Origin: Pseudomonas shahriarae
GTDB lineage: Bacteria; Pseudomonadota; Gammaproteobacteria; Pseudomonadales; Pseudomonadaceae
Direction: 5' to 3'
DNA: 64,000 bases
NCBI RefSeq assembly: GCF_014268455.2
Contig: NZ_CP077085.1
Coordinates: 1,860,001 to 1,924,000, forward strand
Part shown: in pieces, positions 34,576 to 43,739 of the stretch
How positions within the stretch are numbered: the stretch's first letter is position 1
How the letters are laid out: each line of letters begins with the position of its first letter
The notes under the pieces: model-generated
What the model was told of the DNA's origin: nothing
Databases searched by the model: none
Seen by the model: the letters and a program-made list of their open reading frames with translations, nothing else
Translations under genes and position numbers: made by a program

Positions 34576-35315
34576 TGGATGTGTTGAGCCTGGTTGGGAT
34601 CCTTCTGGCGTTTGTCGCCATTATCGGTGGCAACTACCTGGAAGGCGGCCATCTTGGCGCGCTGGCCAACGGTCCGGCGGCGCTGATCGTGATCGGCGGC
34701 ACCGTCGGCGCGGCGCTGTTGCAGTCGCCCCTGAGCTCATTCAAGCGGGCGATGCAGATCCTGGTGTGGATCATTTTCCCGCCACGCGTGGACCTGGCCG
34801 GCGGTATCGACCGCGTGGTCAACTGGAGCCTCACCGCGCGCAAGGAGGGCCTGCTGGGCCTGGAAGGCGTGGCCGATGCCGAACCCGACAGCTACGCACG
34901 CAAAGGCCTGCAACTGCTGGTGGACGGCGCGGAGCCGGAAGCCATCCGCAGCATCCTCGAAGTGGACTTCTACACCCAGGAAAGCCGCGATATCAACGCG
35001 GCCAAAGTCTTTGAAAGCATGGGCGGCTACGCGCCGACCATCGGCATCATCGGTGCGGTGATGGGCTTGATCCACGTGATGGGCAACCTGGCCGACCCCT
35101 CGCAACTGGGCAGCGGCATTGCCGTGGCGTTCGTCGCCACCATCTATGGCGTGGCCAGTGCCAACCTTTTGCTGCTGCCGATTGCCAGCAAGCTCAAATC
35201 CATTGCCATGCGCCAGTCCCGTTACCGGGAAATGCTGCTGGAGGGCATCCTGTCGATTGCCGAGGGTGAGAACCCACGCTCCATTGAATTGAAGCTTCAG
35301 GGCTTCATGGATTGA
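34575..35315 (+). CDS. motC: Flagellar stator protein MotC
   Basis: Proton-channel subunit of the second Pseudomonas stator, MotCD, needed for swarming and high load. The 246 aa have four transmembrane helices (near 3-20, 28-50, 145-170 and 180-205) with the conserved MotA-type segment GGYAPTIGIIGAVMGLIHVM. It overlaps the cheB stop by one base and precedes motD by 15 bp. I assign MotC, not MotA, from its place in the che operon. Confidence 0.96.
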   Translation: MDVLSLVGILLAFVAIIGGNYLEGGHLGALANGPAALIVIGGTVGAALLQSPLSSFKRAMQILVWIIFPPRVDLAGGIDRVVNWSLTARKEGLLGLEGVADAEPDSYARKGLQLLVDGAEPEAIRSILEVDFYTQESRDINAAKVFESMGGYAPTIGIIGAVMGLIHVMGNLADPSQLGSGIAVAFVATIYGVASANLLLLPIASKLKSIAMRQSRYREMLLEGILSIAEGENPRSIELKLQGFMD

Positions 35316-35330
35316 TGGGGGGTATTGCCT

Positions 35331-36218
35331 GTGAGCCGTCGCCGCCGCGAGCCTGAAGAGCACGTCAACCATGAGCGCTGGCTGGTGTCCTACGCCGATT
35401 TCATCACCTTGCTGTTCGCCTTTTTTGTGGTGATGTACTCCATTTCCTCGATCAACGAAGGCAAGTACAAGGTCATCTCCGAAGCCCTGGTAGGCGTATT
35501 TACCGATTCGGACCGGGCCCTCAAACCGATTCCCATTGGCGACGAACGGCCCAAGACCACCACCCCGGCCAAACCCCTGGTCAAGGACAGCGACGAGACC
35601 GACGCCGGCATCAGTGGCGGCAGCGACCCGCTCACGAGCATCGCCGACGATATCAGCGCGGCGTTTGGCGACCTGATCAGCTCCAACCAGATGACCATTC
35701 GTGGCAATGAGTTGTGGGTGGAGATCGAGCTTAACTCCAGCCTGCTGTTCGCCAGCGCCGATGCTATCCCCAGCGACATAGCCTTCAGCATCATCGACAA
35801 GGTGGCGGCCATCCTCAAACCCTTCGACAACCCGATCCACGTCGAAGGCTTTACCGATGACCAGCCGATCCATACCGCGCAATTCCCCACCAACTGGGAA
35901 CTGTCGTCGGCGCGTTCGGCGAGCATCGTGCGCATGCTGGCGATGCAGGGCGTGAACCCCGGGCGCCTGGCGTCGGTGGGGTACGGCGAATTCCAGCCGG
36001 TGGCCAATAATGCGACGGCCGAAGGTCGCGCGCGCAACCGGCGGGTAGTGTTGGTGGTGTCGCGCAACCTCGATGTGCGGCGCAGCCTGACTGCCACCGG
36101 TGCGGCCAATGCACAACCTGATGCCGCAATGAAGCGGGCTGGCACACAAACTGCACCGACGCCCGTAAAGCCGCCGGTTCGTGAGAGTGCCGTCAATTCT
36201 CTGTCACCGGCTCTATAA
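35331..36218 (+). CDS. motD: Flagellar stator protein MotD
   Basis: Partner of MotC that anchors the stator to peptidoglycan. The 295 aa have one transmembrane helix (about 20-40) preceded by the proton-site segment RWLVSYADFITLLFAFFVVMY, where the Asp carries protons, and a periplasmic OmpA-like domain (about 120-250; VEGFTDDQPIHTAQFPTNWE). The start is GTG at 35331, set by a run of six G at 35317-35322. The last 40 residues are Pro/Ala-rich. Confidence 0.96.
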   Translation: MSRRRREPEEHVNHERWLVSYADFITLLFAFFVVMYSISSINEGKYKVISEALVGVFTDSDRALKPIPIGDERPKTTTPAKPLVKDSDETDAGISGGSDPLTSIADDISAAFGDLISSNQMTIRGNELWVEIELNSSLLFASADAIPSDIAFSIIDKVAAILKPFDNPIHVEGFTDDQPIHTAQFPTNWELSSARSASIVRMLAMQGVNPGRLASVGYGEFQPVANNATAEGRARNRRVVLVVSRNLDVRRSLTATGAANAQPDAAMKRAGTQTAPTPVKPPVRESAVNSLSPAL

Positions 36219-36269
36219 CCTCGTGCTATTTCTCGGTCGAGCCAGTGCCTGCCGGGAGGAACAATCCGA

Positions 36270-37058
36270 ATGAGAGTCTGGGCAGTTGCCAATCAAAAAG
36301 GTGGGGTCGGCAAGACCACCACCTCCATCGCCTTAGCCGGCCTGCTGGCCGAGGCGGGCAAGCGCGTGGTCATTGTCGACCTGGATCCCCATGGCTCGAT
36401 GACCAGCTATTTCGGCTACGACCCCGATGCCCTGGAACACAGCTGCTTTGACCTGTTCCTGCACAAGGGCAGCGTCCCCGCAGGCTTGCCCGGGCAACTG
36501 CTGCTGCCCACCAGCAACGAGAAGATTTCCCTGTTGCCCTCCAGCACCGCCCTGGCCACCCTCGAGCGCCAGTCGCCGGGGCAGAGCGGCCTGGGCCTGG
36601 TGATCGCCAAGAGCCTGGCGCAACTGTGGCAGGACTTCGACTACGCCATCATCGACAGCCCGCCATTGCTTGGCGTGCTGATGGTCAATGCCCTGGCGGC
36701 CAGCCAGCAGTTGGTGATCCCGGTGCAGACCGAGCACTTGGCGGTCAAGGGCCTGGAGCGCATGGTCAATACCCTGGCGATGATCAACCGTTCGCGCAAA
36801 CAGGCGTTGCCGTTCAGCATCGTGCCGACCCTGTTCGACCGTCGCACCCAGGCTTCCCTCGGCACCCTGCGCGTACTGCGCGATGCTTACCCCGAGACCA
36901 TCTGGCAAGGCTATATCCCGGTGGACACGCGCTTGCGTGACGCCAGCCGCGCCGGCCTCGCTCCCTCGCAATTCGATGGCAAAAGCCGTGGCGTGCTGGC
37001 GTACCGCGCCTTGCTCAAGCATCTGTTGGCCCAGCAACTTGTGGCGCAGGTGGCGTGA
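36270..37058 (+). CDS. parC: ParA-like ATPase for polar chemotaxis arrays (ParC)
   Basis: ParA/Soj-type ATPase (262 aa) with deviant Walker A KGGVGKTT (10-17) and VIVDLDPHGSMTSYFG. In Vibrio and Pseudomonas the ParA homologue encoded next to cheW (ParC) brings chemotaxis arrays to the cell pole together with ParP. Position after motD and before the CheW-like gene matches that arrangement. It is not the chromosome-partition ParA, which lies with parB elsewhere. Confidence 0.9.
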   Translation: MRVWAVANQKGGVGKTTTSIALAGLLAEAGKRVVIVDLDPHGSMTSYFGYDPDALEHSCFDLFLHKGSVPAGLPGQLLLPTSNEKISLLPSSTALATLERQSPGQSGLGLVIAKSLAQLWQDFDYAIIDSPPLLGVLMVNALAASQQLVIPVQTEHLAVKGLERMVNTLAMINRSRKQALPFSIVPTLFDRRTQASLGTLRVLRDAYPETIWQGYIPVDTRLRDASRAGLAPSQFDGKSRGVLAYRALLKHLLAQQLVAQVA

Positions 37059-37196
37059 AATGAACAACCCTGTAGGAGCGAGTCTTGCCCGCGATGGGTT
37101 TTGCCTGATGTCACGGACTTTTGATTCAAGTCCGAGCACGGGCAGGCCGATAACCTTTGAATACACGGTTAACGGTGCGCGCGCGTGGGCATACAG

Positions 37197-37997
37197 ATGA
37201 ATCGTCCTGTCGATATCAAGACCCGGCCGCAACTGGCGCTGCAGTCCTACCTGGACGCACTGTTGCAGGATGCGACCGAGGAAGTGCTGCCCGAGCCGAT
37301 CCTGGTGCTGGATGAAGTCCTGGCGGTGCCTGTGGTCGAGGCTGAGGCCAGCCTGGATGAGTTTCAACTGGCGGTCCTCGAAGAGCAGGCCCGTGATGCG
37401 TTGGCGGTGCCTGTCGCCGTCGCGGTCGTGGAAACGCCTGCACCTCTGGTGCTGGTGCCGCCGGTGGCCGAGGTGCATCGACCGCCGAGCATTACGCCGC
37501 CACCGGTGGAAACCGATGGTCGGCCAGCGTGGGCTGCCGAGTCGTTCGAATGCCTGCTGTTCGATGTGGCCGGGTTGACCCTGGCGGTGCCGCTGGTGTG
37601 CCTGGGGTCGATTTACTCCCTGGAAGGCCAGGAATTGACGCCGTTGTTTGGCCAGCCGGAGTGGTTCCTCGGGATCCTGCCGAGCCAGGCCGGCAACCTC
37701 AAGGTGCTGGATACTGCGCGCTGGGTGATGCCCGACCGCTATCGCGACGATTTCCGCCAGGGCCTGCAATACGTGATCTCGGTGCAGGGCTACGAATGGG
37801 GGCTGGCGGTGCATCAGGTCAGCCGTTCGCTGCGCCTGGACCCCAATGAAATCAAATGGCGCAGCCACCGTGGCCAGCGGCCATGGCTGGCGGGCACCGT
37901 GATCGAACATATGTGCGCGCTGCTGGATGTCGCCGAATTGGCGGAGCTGATAGCCAGCGGCGCGGTAAAAGATCTGCCAGGTAACAAACGTACTTGA
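37197..37997 (+). CDS. parP: CheW-like polar array protein (ParP)
   Basis: Protein of 266 aa with an N-terminal region rich in Val, Glu, Pro and Ala (1-100) and a C-terminal CheW-like domain (about 115-255; FECLLFDVAGLTLAVPLVCL). In relatives ParP links ParC to CheA and receptors through this domain. I chose the ATG at 37197 (MNRPVDIKTRPQLALQSYLD), which fits related proteins; a GTG at 37185 is possible. A half REP-like sequence (37073-37094) lies in the 138-bp gap before it. Confidence 0.88.
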   Translation: MNRPVDIKTRPQLALQSYLDALLQDATEEVLPEPILVLDEVLAVPVVEAEASLDEFQLAVLEEQARDALAVPVAVAVVETPAPLVLVPPVAEVHRPPSITPPPVETDGRPAWAAESFECLLFDVAGLTLAVPLVCLGSIYSLEGQELTPLFGQPEWFLGILPSQAGNLKVLDTARWVMPDRYRDDFRQGLQYVISVQGYEWGLAVHQVSRSLRLDPNEIKWRSHRGQRPWLAGTVIEHMCALLDVAELAELIASGAVKDLPGNKRT

Positions 37998-38072
37998 TAA
38001 GAGGCGCAGTACCACGGTGCTGCCAAAGAAGAACACACGCCGTTATCAACGGTATTTGAAGGGGTCAGGGGT

Positions 38073-38555
38073 ATGAATAAGTCAGCGTCCGCACAGGGTT
38101 TGGATGATCCGATTCTGCAATGGGTAACCTTCAAGCTGGACAACGAGTCTTACGGCATCAACGTGATGCGCGTGCAGGAAGTGCTGCGCTACACCGAAAT
38201 CGCGCCAGTGCCGGGTGCGCCGAGCTACGTGCTGGGCATCATCAACCTGCGCGGCAACGTGGTGACCGTGATCGACACGCGCCAGCGTTTTGGCCTGATG
38301 CCGACTGAAGTCAACGACAACACGCGTATCGTCATCATCGAAGCCGACAAGCAAGTGGTCGGGATCATGGTCGACAGCGTGGCCGAAGTGGTTTACCTGC
38401 GCCAATCGGAAGTCGAGACCGCGCCGAATGTCGGCAACGAAGAATCGGCCAAGTTCATCCAGGGTGTGTGCAACAAGAACGGCGAGCTGCTGATCCTGGT
38501 TGAGCTGGACAAGATGATGAGCGAAGAAGAGTGGTCGGACCTGGAGAACATCTGA
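38073..38555 (+). CDS. cheW: Chemotaxis coupling protein CheW
   Basis: Adaptor that joins CheA to chemoreceptors. The 160 aa form one CheW domain: WVTFKLDNESYGINVMRVQEV at the N-terminus, then PGAPSYVLGIINLRGNVVTVIDTR, the most typical segment, and a C-terminal VELDKMMSEEEW. The ATG follows GAAGGGGTCAGGGGT. It is close to the P. aeruginosa CheW at this locus, and the DUF2802 gene follows directly. Confidence 0.97.
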   Translation: MNKSASAQGLDDPILQWVTFKLDNESYGINVMRVQEVLRYTEIAPVPGAPSYVLGIINLRGNVVTVIDTRQRFGLMPTEVNDNTRIVIIEADKQVVGIMVDSVAEVVYLRQSEVETAPNVGNEESAKFIQGVCNKNGELLILVELDKMMSEEEWSDLENI

Positions 38556-38558
38556 TTG

Positions 38559-38948
38559 ATGCTTGAGGTAGCGGTAATCGTCCTGGCCCTGCTGTGGGTC
38601 GGGACTGTAGTGGTATTGCTGCGCCATATGCGCCAGCAACGCGAATTGGCCTTGCAACAGGCCGAGCGCGACGCCGTGCGCGACCAGCGCCTGCGCGAGA
38701 TGGCCAAGCGCGTGGACAACTACCAGCAAAGCGCCGTGCGGGTAGGGGAGGACGTGCACGAACTGCGCGCCATCCTCGCCCCGTTGCCCGACAAACTGTC
38801 GGCACTGGAACAGCGCGACCCGGCCAACCTGTCTTTTGCCCAGGCGGCAAAACTGGTGGGCATGGGCGCTACGGTGGACGAACTGACCCAATCCTGCGGC
38901 CTGACCCAGGCCGAGGCACAGTTGATGAGCAAGTTGCACAAAAGCTGA
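38559..38948 (+). CDS. DUF2802 family membrane-anchored protein of unknown function
   Basis: Small protein (129 aa) with one N-terminal transmembrane helix (2-22, VAVIVLALLWVGTVVVLL), a coiled-coil stretch (about 25-75, rich in Gln, Arg and Glu), and a C-terminal domain resembling a helix-turn-helix (AAKLVGMGATVDELTQSCGL followed by TQAEAQLMSKLH). The family is known in Pseudomonas at the end of the cheW cluster, but its job is not. It starts 3 bp after cheW, so it belongs to the same transcript. Confidence 0.85.
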   Translation: MLEVAVIVLALLWVGTVVVLLRHMRQQRELALQQAERDAVRDQRLREMAKRVDNYQQSAVRVGEDVHELRAILAPLPDKLSALEQRDPANLSFAQAAKLVGMGATVDELTQSCGLTQAEAQLMSKLHKS

Positions 38949-39303
38949 CACTGTACTGATTCAAATGTAGGAGCAGGCTTGCTCGCGAAAGCGGTGGGTC
39001 AGTCAATACATGTACCGACTGACCCACCGCCATCGCAGGCAAGCCAGCTCCCACACTTGTTTTTTGTCGCCCCCACTTCCAGCACTCGCCGCAGTTCCAA
39101 TGTGGGAGTTGCACAAAAGCTGACACTCTATTGATTCAAATGTGGGAGCAGGCAAGCCAGCCCACACTTATTTTTACCGCCCCCACTTCCAGCACCCGCC
39201 GCAATTCCCATGTGGGAGCGGGCTTGCTCGCGAAAGCGGTGGGTCAGTCAATACATGTACCGACTGACCCACCGCTTTCGCGAGCAAGCCCGCTCCCACA
39301 TTT
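38933..39303. repeat. Tandem duplication containing gene tail and REP doublets
   Basis: The last codons of the DUF2802 gene and the DNA after them (GTTGCACAAAAGCTGACACT at about 38933-38952) recur at 39108-39127. Both copies continue with TGATTCAAATGT-GGAGCAGG and, later, CGCCCCCACTTCCAGCAC (39068-39085 and 39179-39196). Copy one carries a full REP doublet (38966-39056), copy two only a remnant (39140-39168). A third doublet follows, with 39-base perfect arms (39211-39249 and 39262-39300). No gene is visible in this 381-bp stretch. Confidence 0.88.
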
Positions 39304-39329
39304 TTTGATCTGCGTGCATCCTCGAAACG

Positions 39330-39659
39330 TCAGTAATCATCCCCGCGCGCCGTCACATCCCGCTCCACTGGCTCGGCATTCGGGTCATACCCCGCGGGGA
39401 ACTTGCCTTTGAGCGTCCAGGCAAACGCAATAATCTCGGCGATGGTGCGGTACAGCTCTTCGGGAATGCTGTCACCCAACTCCATGCGCGCCAGCAGTTT
39501 CACCAGCTCGGCATTTTCATAAATCGGGACTTCATGTTCCCGCGCCAACTTCAGGATGGCTTCGGCCAGGGCGTCGTCGCCTTTGGCGGTCAGGGCGGGG
39601 GCGGCTTTGCCGTCGTATTTGAGGGCGATGGCCTGGCGTGCTGGGTTGGGGTTTTTCAT
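39330..39659 (-). CDS. Free-standing FlhB C-terminal domain protein (FlhX-like)
   Basis: Protein of 109 aa that begins where self-cleaved FlhB would begin: NPARQAIALKYD (residues 5-16) lines up with NPTHYAVALKYD of FlhB at 23021-24157. The rest (VPIYENAELVKLLARMELGDSIPEELYRTIAEIIAF) matches the FlhB/YscU C-terminal domain. The cleavage residues Thr-His are Ala-Arg here. There is no membrane segment. It overlaps the upstream FliK-like gene by ATGA. Such proteins occur in other flagellated bacteria and may partly replace the cleaved FlhB domain. Confidence 0.88.
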   Translation of the reverse strand: MKNPNPARQAIALKYDGKAAPALTAKGDDALAEAILKLAREHEVPIYENAELVKLLARMELGDSIPEELYRTIAEIIAFAWTLKGKFPAGYDPNAEPVERDVTARGDDY

Positions 39660-41227
39660 GCAGTTTCATCCACCCAGCGTTGTTCCAGCCCGGTCTTTGG
39701 CCCGCGGGGCGGGGTGCCGAGGTGGCAGTCGAGGTCGCCGACATTGAGGCCCGACGACACCAGGCGCTCGCGCAGGCTGCCCAGGTGGCTTTCGATCAGG
39801 CTAGCGGTGTAGGGGCGGGTGGCCCATAGCTGGCTGGACAGTTTGCCCTGGCTCAATTGTGCCTGGACCTGCAAGGGCCCCAGAGGCTCCATGTCGAAGG
39901 CCAGTTCCACGCGCCACAGCATCTTCTTCGCGTCGCGTTCGATCTTGCGTTCCGGCTCGTCCTTGTCCGGCGCCGGCTCTTCGCGCTGGAACTTGACCTG
40001 CAGCGGCACGATGTCTTGCAAGGTGCGCATGGGGATTTCCAGTTGCCAGGTGGTTTGCAGGCGGCCATCGGCGGTGGTGCCACTCTGTTCCAGGCTCGAC
40101 AGTTGATGGCTCTGCAAGCGCGAGATGGCGCCGGCGGCCAGGCGCAGCAGGGTTTCCAGGCTGTTTTCACCGTCCAGGCGCTGCAGCAGGCGCTCCGGCA
40201 ATGGGAAGCCGCCCGGGGCGTTGCGGGCGCCCACCTGGCCGAGGGTACCCAGCGGGCTGCGGACAAAGCTGGGCAGCATCTGCGCCAGGGTATTGGCGGC
40301 CAGGATCGCGTTGAGGTTGGTGTTGGCGGGCAGGGCGGGTAGCAATTCGTTGACCAGGCGCAGCAGGCTGCCTTTCATATCCAGCGGCGGCACTTGCGGG
40401 TTTTGCCCGGCCAGCAGCTTGGCTTCAAGGAACACGCCGCTGTTGTGCAGCAGTTGCGCCAGCACCTTGGGGTTGCTGACCTGCGCCACATCCGGCAGCC
40501 CGGCCAGCAGGCGATCGACGGCGGCGCGCAATTGCGCGGAGGTGTCATCGGGCAGGTTTTTCAGGGCATTGAACACGCCCTCCAGTGAGGCCTGGCGGCT
40601 TTGCTGGGCGGCCAGTTGCTGGCTGACCGCCAGTTGATCGCGCAGCCCGCTCAGGGGCACGAAATCCAGGGTCTGCGCACCCTGCACCACGGCACTCAAC
40701 AAGCTACCGACGCGCAGCGGTTGCGGGCTTTCCAGGGTCAGGGTGGTACCGCTCAGGGCGTTGTTGAGCACCGACACCAGCGAACGGTATAGCGCCGGTT
40801 GCCCGGCGCCCTGGGGCAGCATCTGCGAGGTCAGCACCTTGGCCTGGAGCAAGGTGCCCACCGGCAACTGGTGGGTGTCGATGCGGGTCAGGGCGGCGAC
40901 ATTGGCGCTGAGGGCCTGCTGCAGGCTGATCGCCAGGTCGCCCGATGCCGTCTGGCTCACCGCCACATTGCTGCCCAGGGGCAGTGGCTGGCTGCTCGCG
41001 GCCTGCACCAGGGTTTGCCGGCCACCTTCAAGGGTCAGCTTGAGCAACAGCTGAAAGGCTTCACCGCCTTGCTTGAGCGCCAGGACCTCGGCGTTCACGG
41101 TTTTGCCGGCGTCGATCAACCCTGTCTGCGGCTCCAGCAGTTTCAGCAGTTCGCCCACCGCAGGCGCAGGCCTGGGCCCGGAAGCCGGGGCAGGGGGCAG
41201 GGTCGGAAGGTTGATGTCACCGGTCAT
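39656..41227 (-). CDS. Second FliK-like (hook-length control) protein
   Basis: Protein of 523 aa whose C-terminal region (about 430-500; LGPLQVQAQLSQGKLSSQLWATRP) matches the Flg_hook domain of FliK. The long N-terminal part is rich in Leu, Gln, Ala and Gly. I place the start at the ATG at 41227 (MTGDINLPTLPPAPAS). Upstream in-frame ATGs at 41272 and 41392 would add poorly conserved-looking sequence, so the start is uncertain. Translationally coupled to the FlhB-like gene; the pair mirrors the FliK-FlhB partnership. Its role next to the main fliK is unknown. Confidence 0.82.
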   Translation of the reverse strand: MTGDINLPTLPPAPASGPRPAPAVGELLKLLEPQTGLIDAGKTVNAEVLALKQGGEAFQLLLKLTLEGGRQTLVQAASSQPLPLGSNVAVSQTASGDLAISLQQALSANVAALTRIDTHQLPVGTLLQAKVLTSQMLPQGAGQPALYRSLVSVLNNALSGTTLTLESPQPLRVGSLLSAVVQGAQTLDFVPLSGLRDQLAVSQQLAAQQSRQASLEGVFNALKNLPDDTSAQLRAAVDRLLAGLPDVAQVSNPKVLAQLLHNSGVFLEAKLLAGQNPQVPPLDMKGSLLRLVNELLPALPANTNLNAILAANTLAQMLPSFVRSPLGTLGQVGARNAPGGFPLPERLLQRLDGENSLETLLRLAAGAISRLQSHQLSSLEQSGTTADGRLQTTWQLEIPMRTLQDIVPLQVKFQREEPAPDKDEPERKIERDAKKMLWRVELAFDMEPLGPLQVQAQLSQGKLSSQLWATRPYTASLIESHLGSLRERLVSSGLNVGDLDCHLGTPPRGPKTGLEQRWVDETA

Positions 41228-41424
41228 CGTGGCCGCCGTCTCAAGGAAATTGCCCTCTTTAGAGTAGGGCATCACATGTATAATGCCGCCCGTCTTCAAA
41301 GAGCGGGTCAAAAACATCTCAACTGATTGATCCAGCTCTCTAAAACAGGCCGCCAATGCAGTTATTGTGCATCTCTTTAACGGCCGTTCCACCGCCGACT
41401 TGAACCGTAAAGGCCCGCGATCTT
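41228..41424. other. Divergent intergenic region between fliK-like gene and ccmA
   Basis: It holds a perfect TATAAT at 41279-41284 on the plus strand but no good -35 box, and a small inverted repeat (CCCGTC-TTCAAAGA-GCGGG, near 41290-41308). It must carry the promoters of both transcripts, but I cannot assign them. Confidence 0.4.
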
Positions 41425-42060
41425 GTGACCAGCCCCCTACTTGAAGCCGTTGCGCTTGCCTGTGAGCGAGACCTGCGGATGCTGTTCGAACACCTCGAGT
41501 TGCGGCTGTCGGCGGGCGACATGGTGCAGATCAGCGGCCCCAACGGCAGTGGCAAGACCAGCCTGCTGCGCCTGCTGGCCGGTTTGATGCAGCCCACGGC
41601 AGGCCAGGTGCGCCTCAATGGCAAGCCGCTGCAAGAGCAACGCACGGAGCTGGCGCGCAATCTGGTGTGGATCGGCCACGCTGCGGGGATCAAGGATGTG
41701 CTGACGGCCGAAGAGAACCTCAGTTGGCTCAGCGCCCTGCATCATCCGGCCTCGCGCGCATCCATCTGGCAGGCCCTGGCGGCCGTCGGGCTCAAGGGCT
41801 TCGAAGATGTGCCGTGCCATACCCTGTCGGCCGGCCAGCAGCGCCGGGTGGCCCTGGCCCGCCTGTACCTGGAGGGCCCGCCGTTGTGGATCCTCGACGA
41901 ACCCTTCACCGCCCTCGACAAGCAGGGCGTGGCGCAGCTCGAAGAACACCTGGCCCGGCACTGCGAGCAAGGCGGCATGGTGGTCCTCACTACCCACCAC
42001 ACCTTGACCCGCATGCCTGCCGGTTACCGCGACCTGGACCTGGGACGGTGGTCGGTATGA
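41425..42060 (+). CDS. ccmA: Haem exporter ATPase CcmA
   Basis: ATP-binding subunit of the CcmABCD complex, which releases haem-loaded CcmE for cytochrome c assembly. The 211 aa have Walker A GPNGSGKT (38-45), signature [13 protein letters not shown], Walker B LWILDEPF and the His in TTHHTL. The start is GTG at 41425. It overlaps ccmB by ATGA and opens a nine-gene operon. Confidence 0.97.
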   Translation: MTSPLLEAVALACERDLRMLFEHLELRLSAGDMVQISGPNGSGKTSLLRLLAGLMQPTAGQVRLNGKPLQEQRTELARNLVWIGHAAGIKDVLTAEENLSWLSALHHPASRASIWQALAAVGLKGFEDVPCHTLSAGQQRRVALARLYLEGPPLWILDEPFTALDKQGVAQLEEHLARHCEQGGMVVLTTHHTLTRMPAGYRDLDLGRWSV

Positions 42061-42725
42061 GTGTATTTGCCCTGTTGGTCGCCCGCGAAGCCCGTTTGCT
42101 GTGTCGCCGCCCGGCTGAACTGGCCAACCCGCTGGTGTTCTTCGCGATTGTCATCGCGTTGTTCCCGTTGGCGGTCGGTCCCGAGACTAAACTGTTGCAA
42201 ACCTTGTCTCCGGGACTGGTGTGGGTCGCGGCCCTTTTGTCCGTCCTGCTCTCGCTGGACGGGCTGTTTCGCAGTGATTTTGAAGATGGTTCCCTTGAAC
42301 AGTGGGTCCTTTCGTCGCACCCTCTGCCTCTTCTGGTTCTGGCCAAGGTACTGGCACACTGGGCCTTCTCCGGCCTGGCGCTGGTCCTGCTCGCACCGCT
42401 GCTGGCGATGATGCTGGGCCTGCCCGCCGAATGCCTGCCCGTCTTGCTGGCCTCGTTGTTGCTAGGTACCCCGGTGCTGAGCCTGCTGGGGGCGGTGGGT
42501 GCAGCACTGACGGTGGGCCTGAAACGTGGGGGGCTGTTGCTGGCCTTGCTGATTCTGCCTTTGTATATCCCGGTATTGATCCTGGGCAGCGGCGCCTTGC
42601 AGGCCGCGCTCATGGGGATGCCGGCGACCGGTTACCTCTTGTGGCTTGGCAGCCTGACCGCCCTGGCGGTAACCCTGACACCCTTTGCTATAGCGGCCGG
42701 CCTGAAGATCAGCGTCGGCGAATAA
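42057..42725 (+). CDS. ccmB: Cytochrome c maturation membrane protein CcmB
   Basis: Membrane subunit of the CcmABCD complex. The 222 aa form six transmembrane helices and contain [21 protein letters not shown], a CcmB signature. The ATG at 42057 overlaps the ccmA stop. A 73-bp gap follows before ccmC. Confidence 0.97.
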   Translation: MSVFALLVAREARLLCRRPAELANPLVFFAIVIALFPLAVGPETKLLQTLSPGLVWVAALLSVLLSLDGLFRSDFEDGSLEQWVLSSHPLPLLVLAKVLAHWAFSGLALVLLAPLLAMMLGLPAECLPVLLASLLLGTPVLSLLGAVGAALTVGLKRGGLLLALLILPLYIPVLILGSGALQAALMGMPATGYLLWLGSLTALAVTLTPFAIAAGLKISVGE

Positions 42726-42798
42726 TGAGGTCTGACCCGGTATTTTCACTGCGTCAGTAAAGACCCTAAGCTTCTTGCAACGACAAGAAGCAACCGTG

Positions 42799-43566
42799 AT
42801 GGAAACAGCAATGAACTGGACCTGGTTTCACAAGCTCGGCTCGCCCAAGTGGTTCTACGGGATCAGCGGCAAAATGCTGCCCTGGCTCGCCGTCGCCGCC
42901 TTCCTGCTGATCGGTATCGGCCTGGTCTGGGGCCTGGCCTTCGCACCACCGGACTACCAGCAGGGCAACAGCTTTCGCATCATCTATATCCACGTGCCCG
43001 CCGCGCTGCTGGCCCAGTCCTGCTACGTGATGCTCGCGGTGTGCGGCATTGTCGGGCTGGTGTGGAAGATGAAGCTGGCCGACGTCGCCCTGCAATGCGC
43101 GGCGCCCATCGGTGCGTGGATGACCGCGGTGGCGCTGCTCACCGGGGCAATCTGGGGCAAACCGACCTGGGGCTCGTGGTGGGTCTGGGATGCGCGACTA
43201 ACGTCCATGTTGATTCTGCTGTTTCTGTACTTCGGTCTGATTGCCCTGGGCAACGCGATCAGCAATCGTGACAGCGCCGCCAAGGCCTGCGCGGTGCTGG
43301 CGATTGTCGGCGTGATCAATATCCCGATCATCAAGTACTCGGTGGAGTGGTGGAACACCCTGCACCAGGGCGCCACCTTCACCCTCACTGAAAAACCGGC
43401 GATGCCCGTGGAAATGTGGGCGCCGCTGCTGCTGATGGTCCTGGGCTTCTACTGCTTCTTCGGCGCAGTGTTGCTGATGCGCATGCGCCTCGAAGTGCTC
43501 AAGCGTGAAGCCCGCGCCAGTTGGGTCAAGGTCGAAGTGCAAAACAGCCTGGGAGCCCGTGGATGA
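42799..43566 (+). CDS. ccmC: Haem handling protein CcmC
   Basis: Membrane protein that binds haem and passes it to CcmE. The product (255 aa from the ATG at 42799; 251 from the ATG at 42811) has six transmembrane helices and the tryptophan-rich motif [20 protein letters not shown], which holds haem in the family. Histidines in IIYIHVPAA and NTLHQG are the usual ligand positions. The start is uncertain by four residues because neither ATG has a clear ribosome site. Confidence 0.97.
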   Translation: METAMNWTWFHKLGSPKWFYGISGKMLPWLAVAAFLLIGIGLVWGLAFAPPDYQQGNSFRIIYIHVPAALLAQSCYVMLAVCGIVGLVWKMKLADVALQCAAPIGAWMTAVALLTGAIWGKPTWGSWWVWDARLTSMLILLFLYFGLIALGNAISNRDSAAKACAVLAIVGVINIPIIKYSVEWWNTLHQGATFTLTEKPAMPVEMWAPLLLMVLGFYCFFGAVLLMRMRLEVLKREARASWVKVEVQNSLGARG

Positions 43567-43739
43567 GTTTCGCCTCTTTCAGTGATTTTCTCGCCATGGG
43601 CCACCACGGCCTGTACGTCTGGACAGCCTATGGCATCAGCCTGGCAGTCCTGGCCCTCAACGTTGTTGCGCCGATCCTGGCCCGCAAGCGTTACCTGCAA
43701 CAAGAGGCGCGTCGTCTGCGCCGGGAGACCGATAAGTGA
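43563..43739 (+). CDS. ccmD: Cytochrome c maturation protein CcmD
   Basis: Very small membrane protein (58 aa) with one transmembrane helix (about 15-38, [20 protein letters not shown]) and a basic cytoplasmic tail. It stabilises the CcmABC-CcmE complex. It overlaps ccmC (ATGA) and ccmE (GTGA), as usual in Pseudomonas. Confidence 0.94.
   Translation: MSFASFSDFLAMGHHGLYVWTAYGISLAVLALNVVAPILARKRYLQQEARRLRRETDK

Noticed and set aside
34575..36218. MotAB stator
   Set aside because: The location in the che operon after cheB and before parC, and the MotD N-terminus, fit the MotCD stator of Pseudomonas.
36270..37058. Chromosome or plasmid partition ParA
   Set aside because: No parB or centromere-like sites nearby; the neighbours are MotD and a CheW-like ParP protein.
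38024..38046. Sigma-28 promoter before cheW (CAAAG and GCCGTTAT)
   Set aside because: The spacing of 7 bases between the boxes is far from the usual 11, and both boxes are imperfect.
38949..39329. CRISPR array
   Set aside because: The repeats are palindromic REP doublets and one tandem duplication, not short direct repeats with unique spacers.
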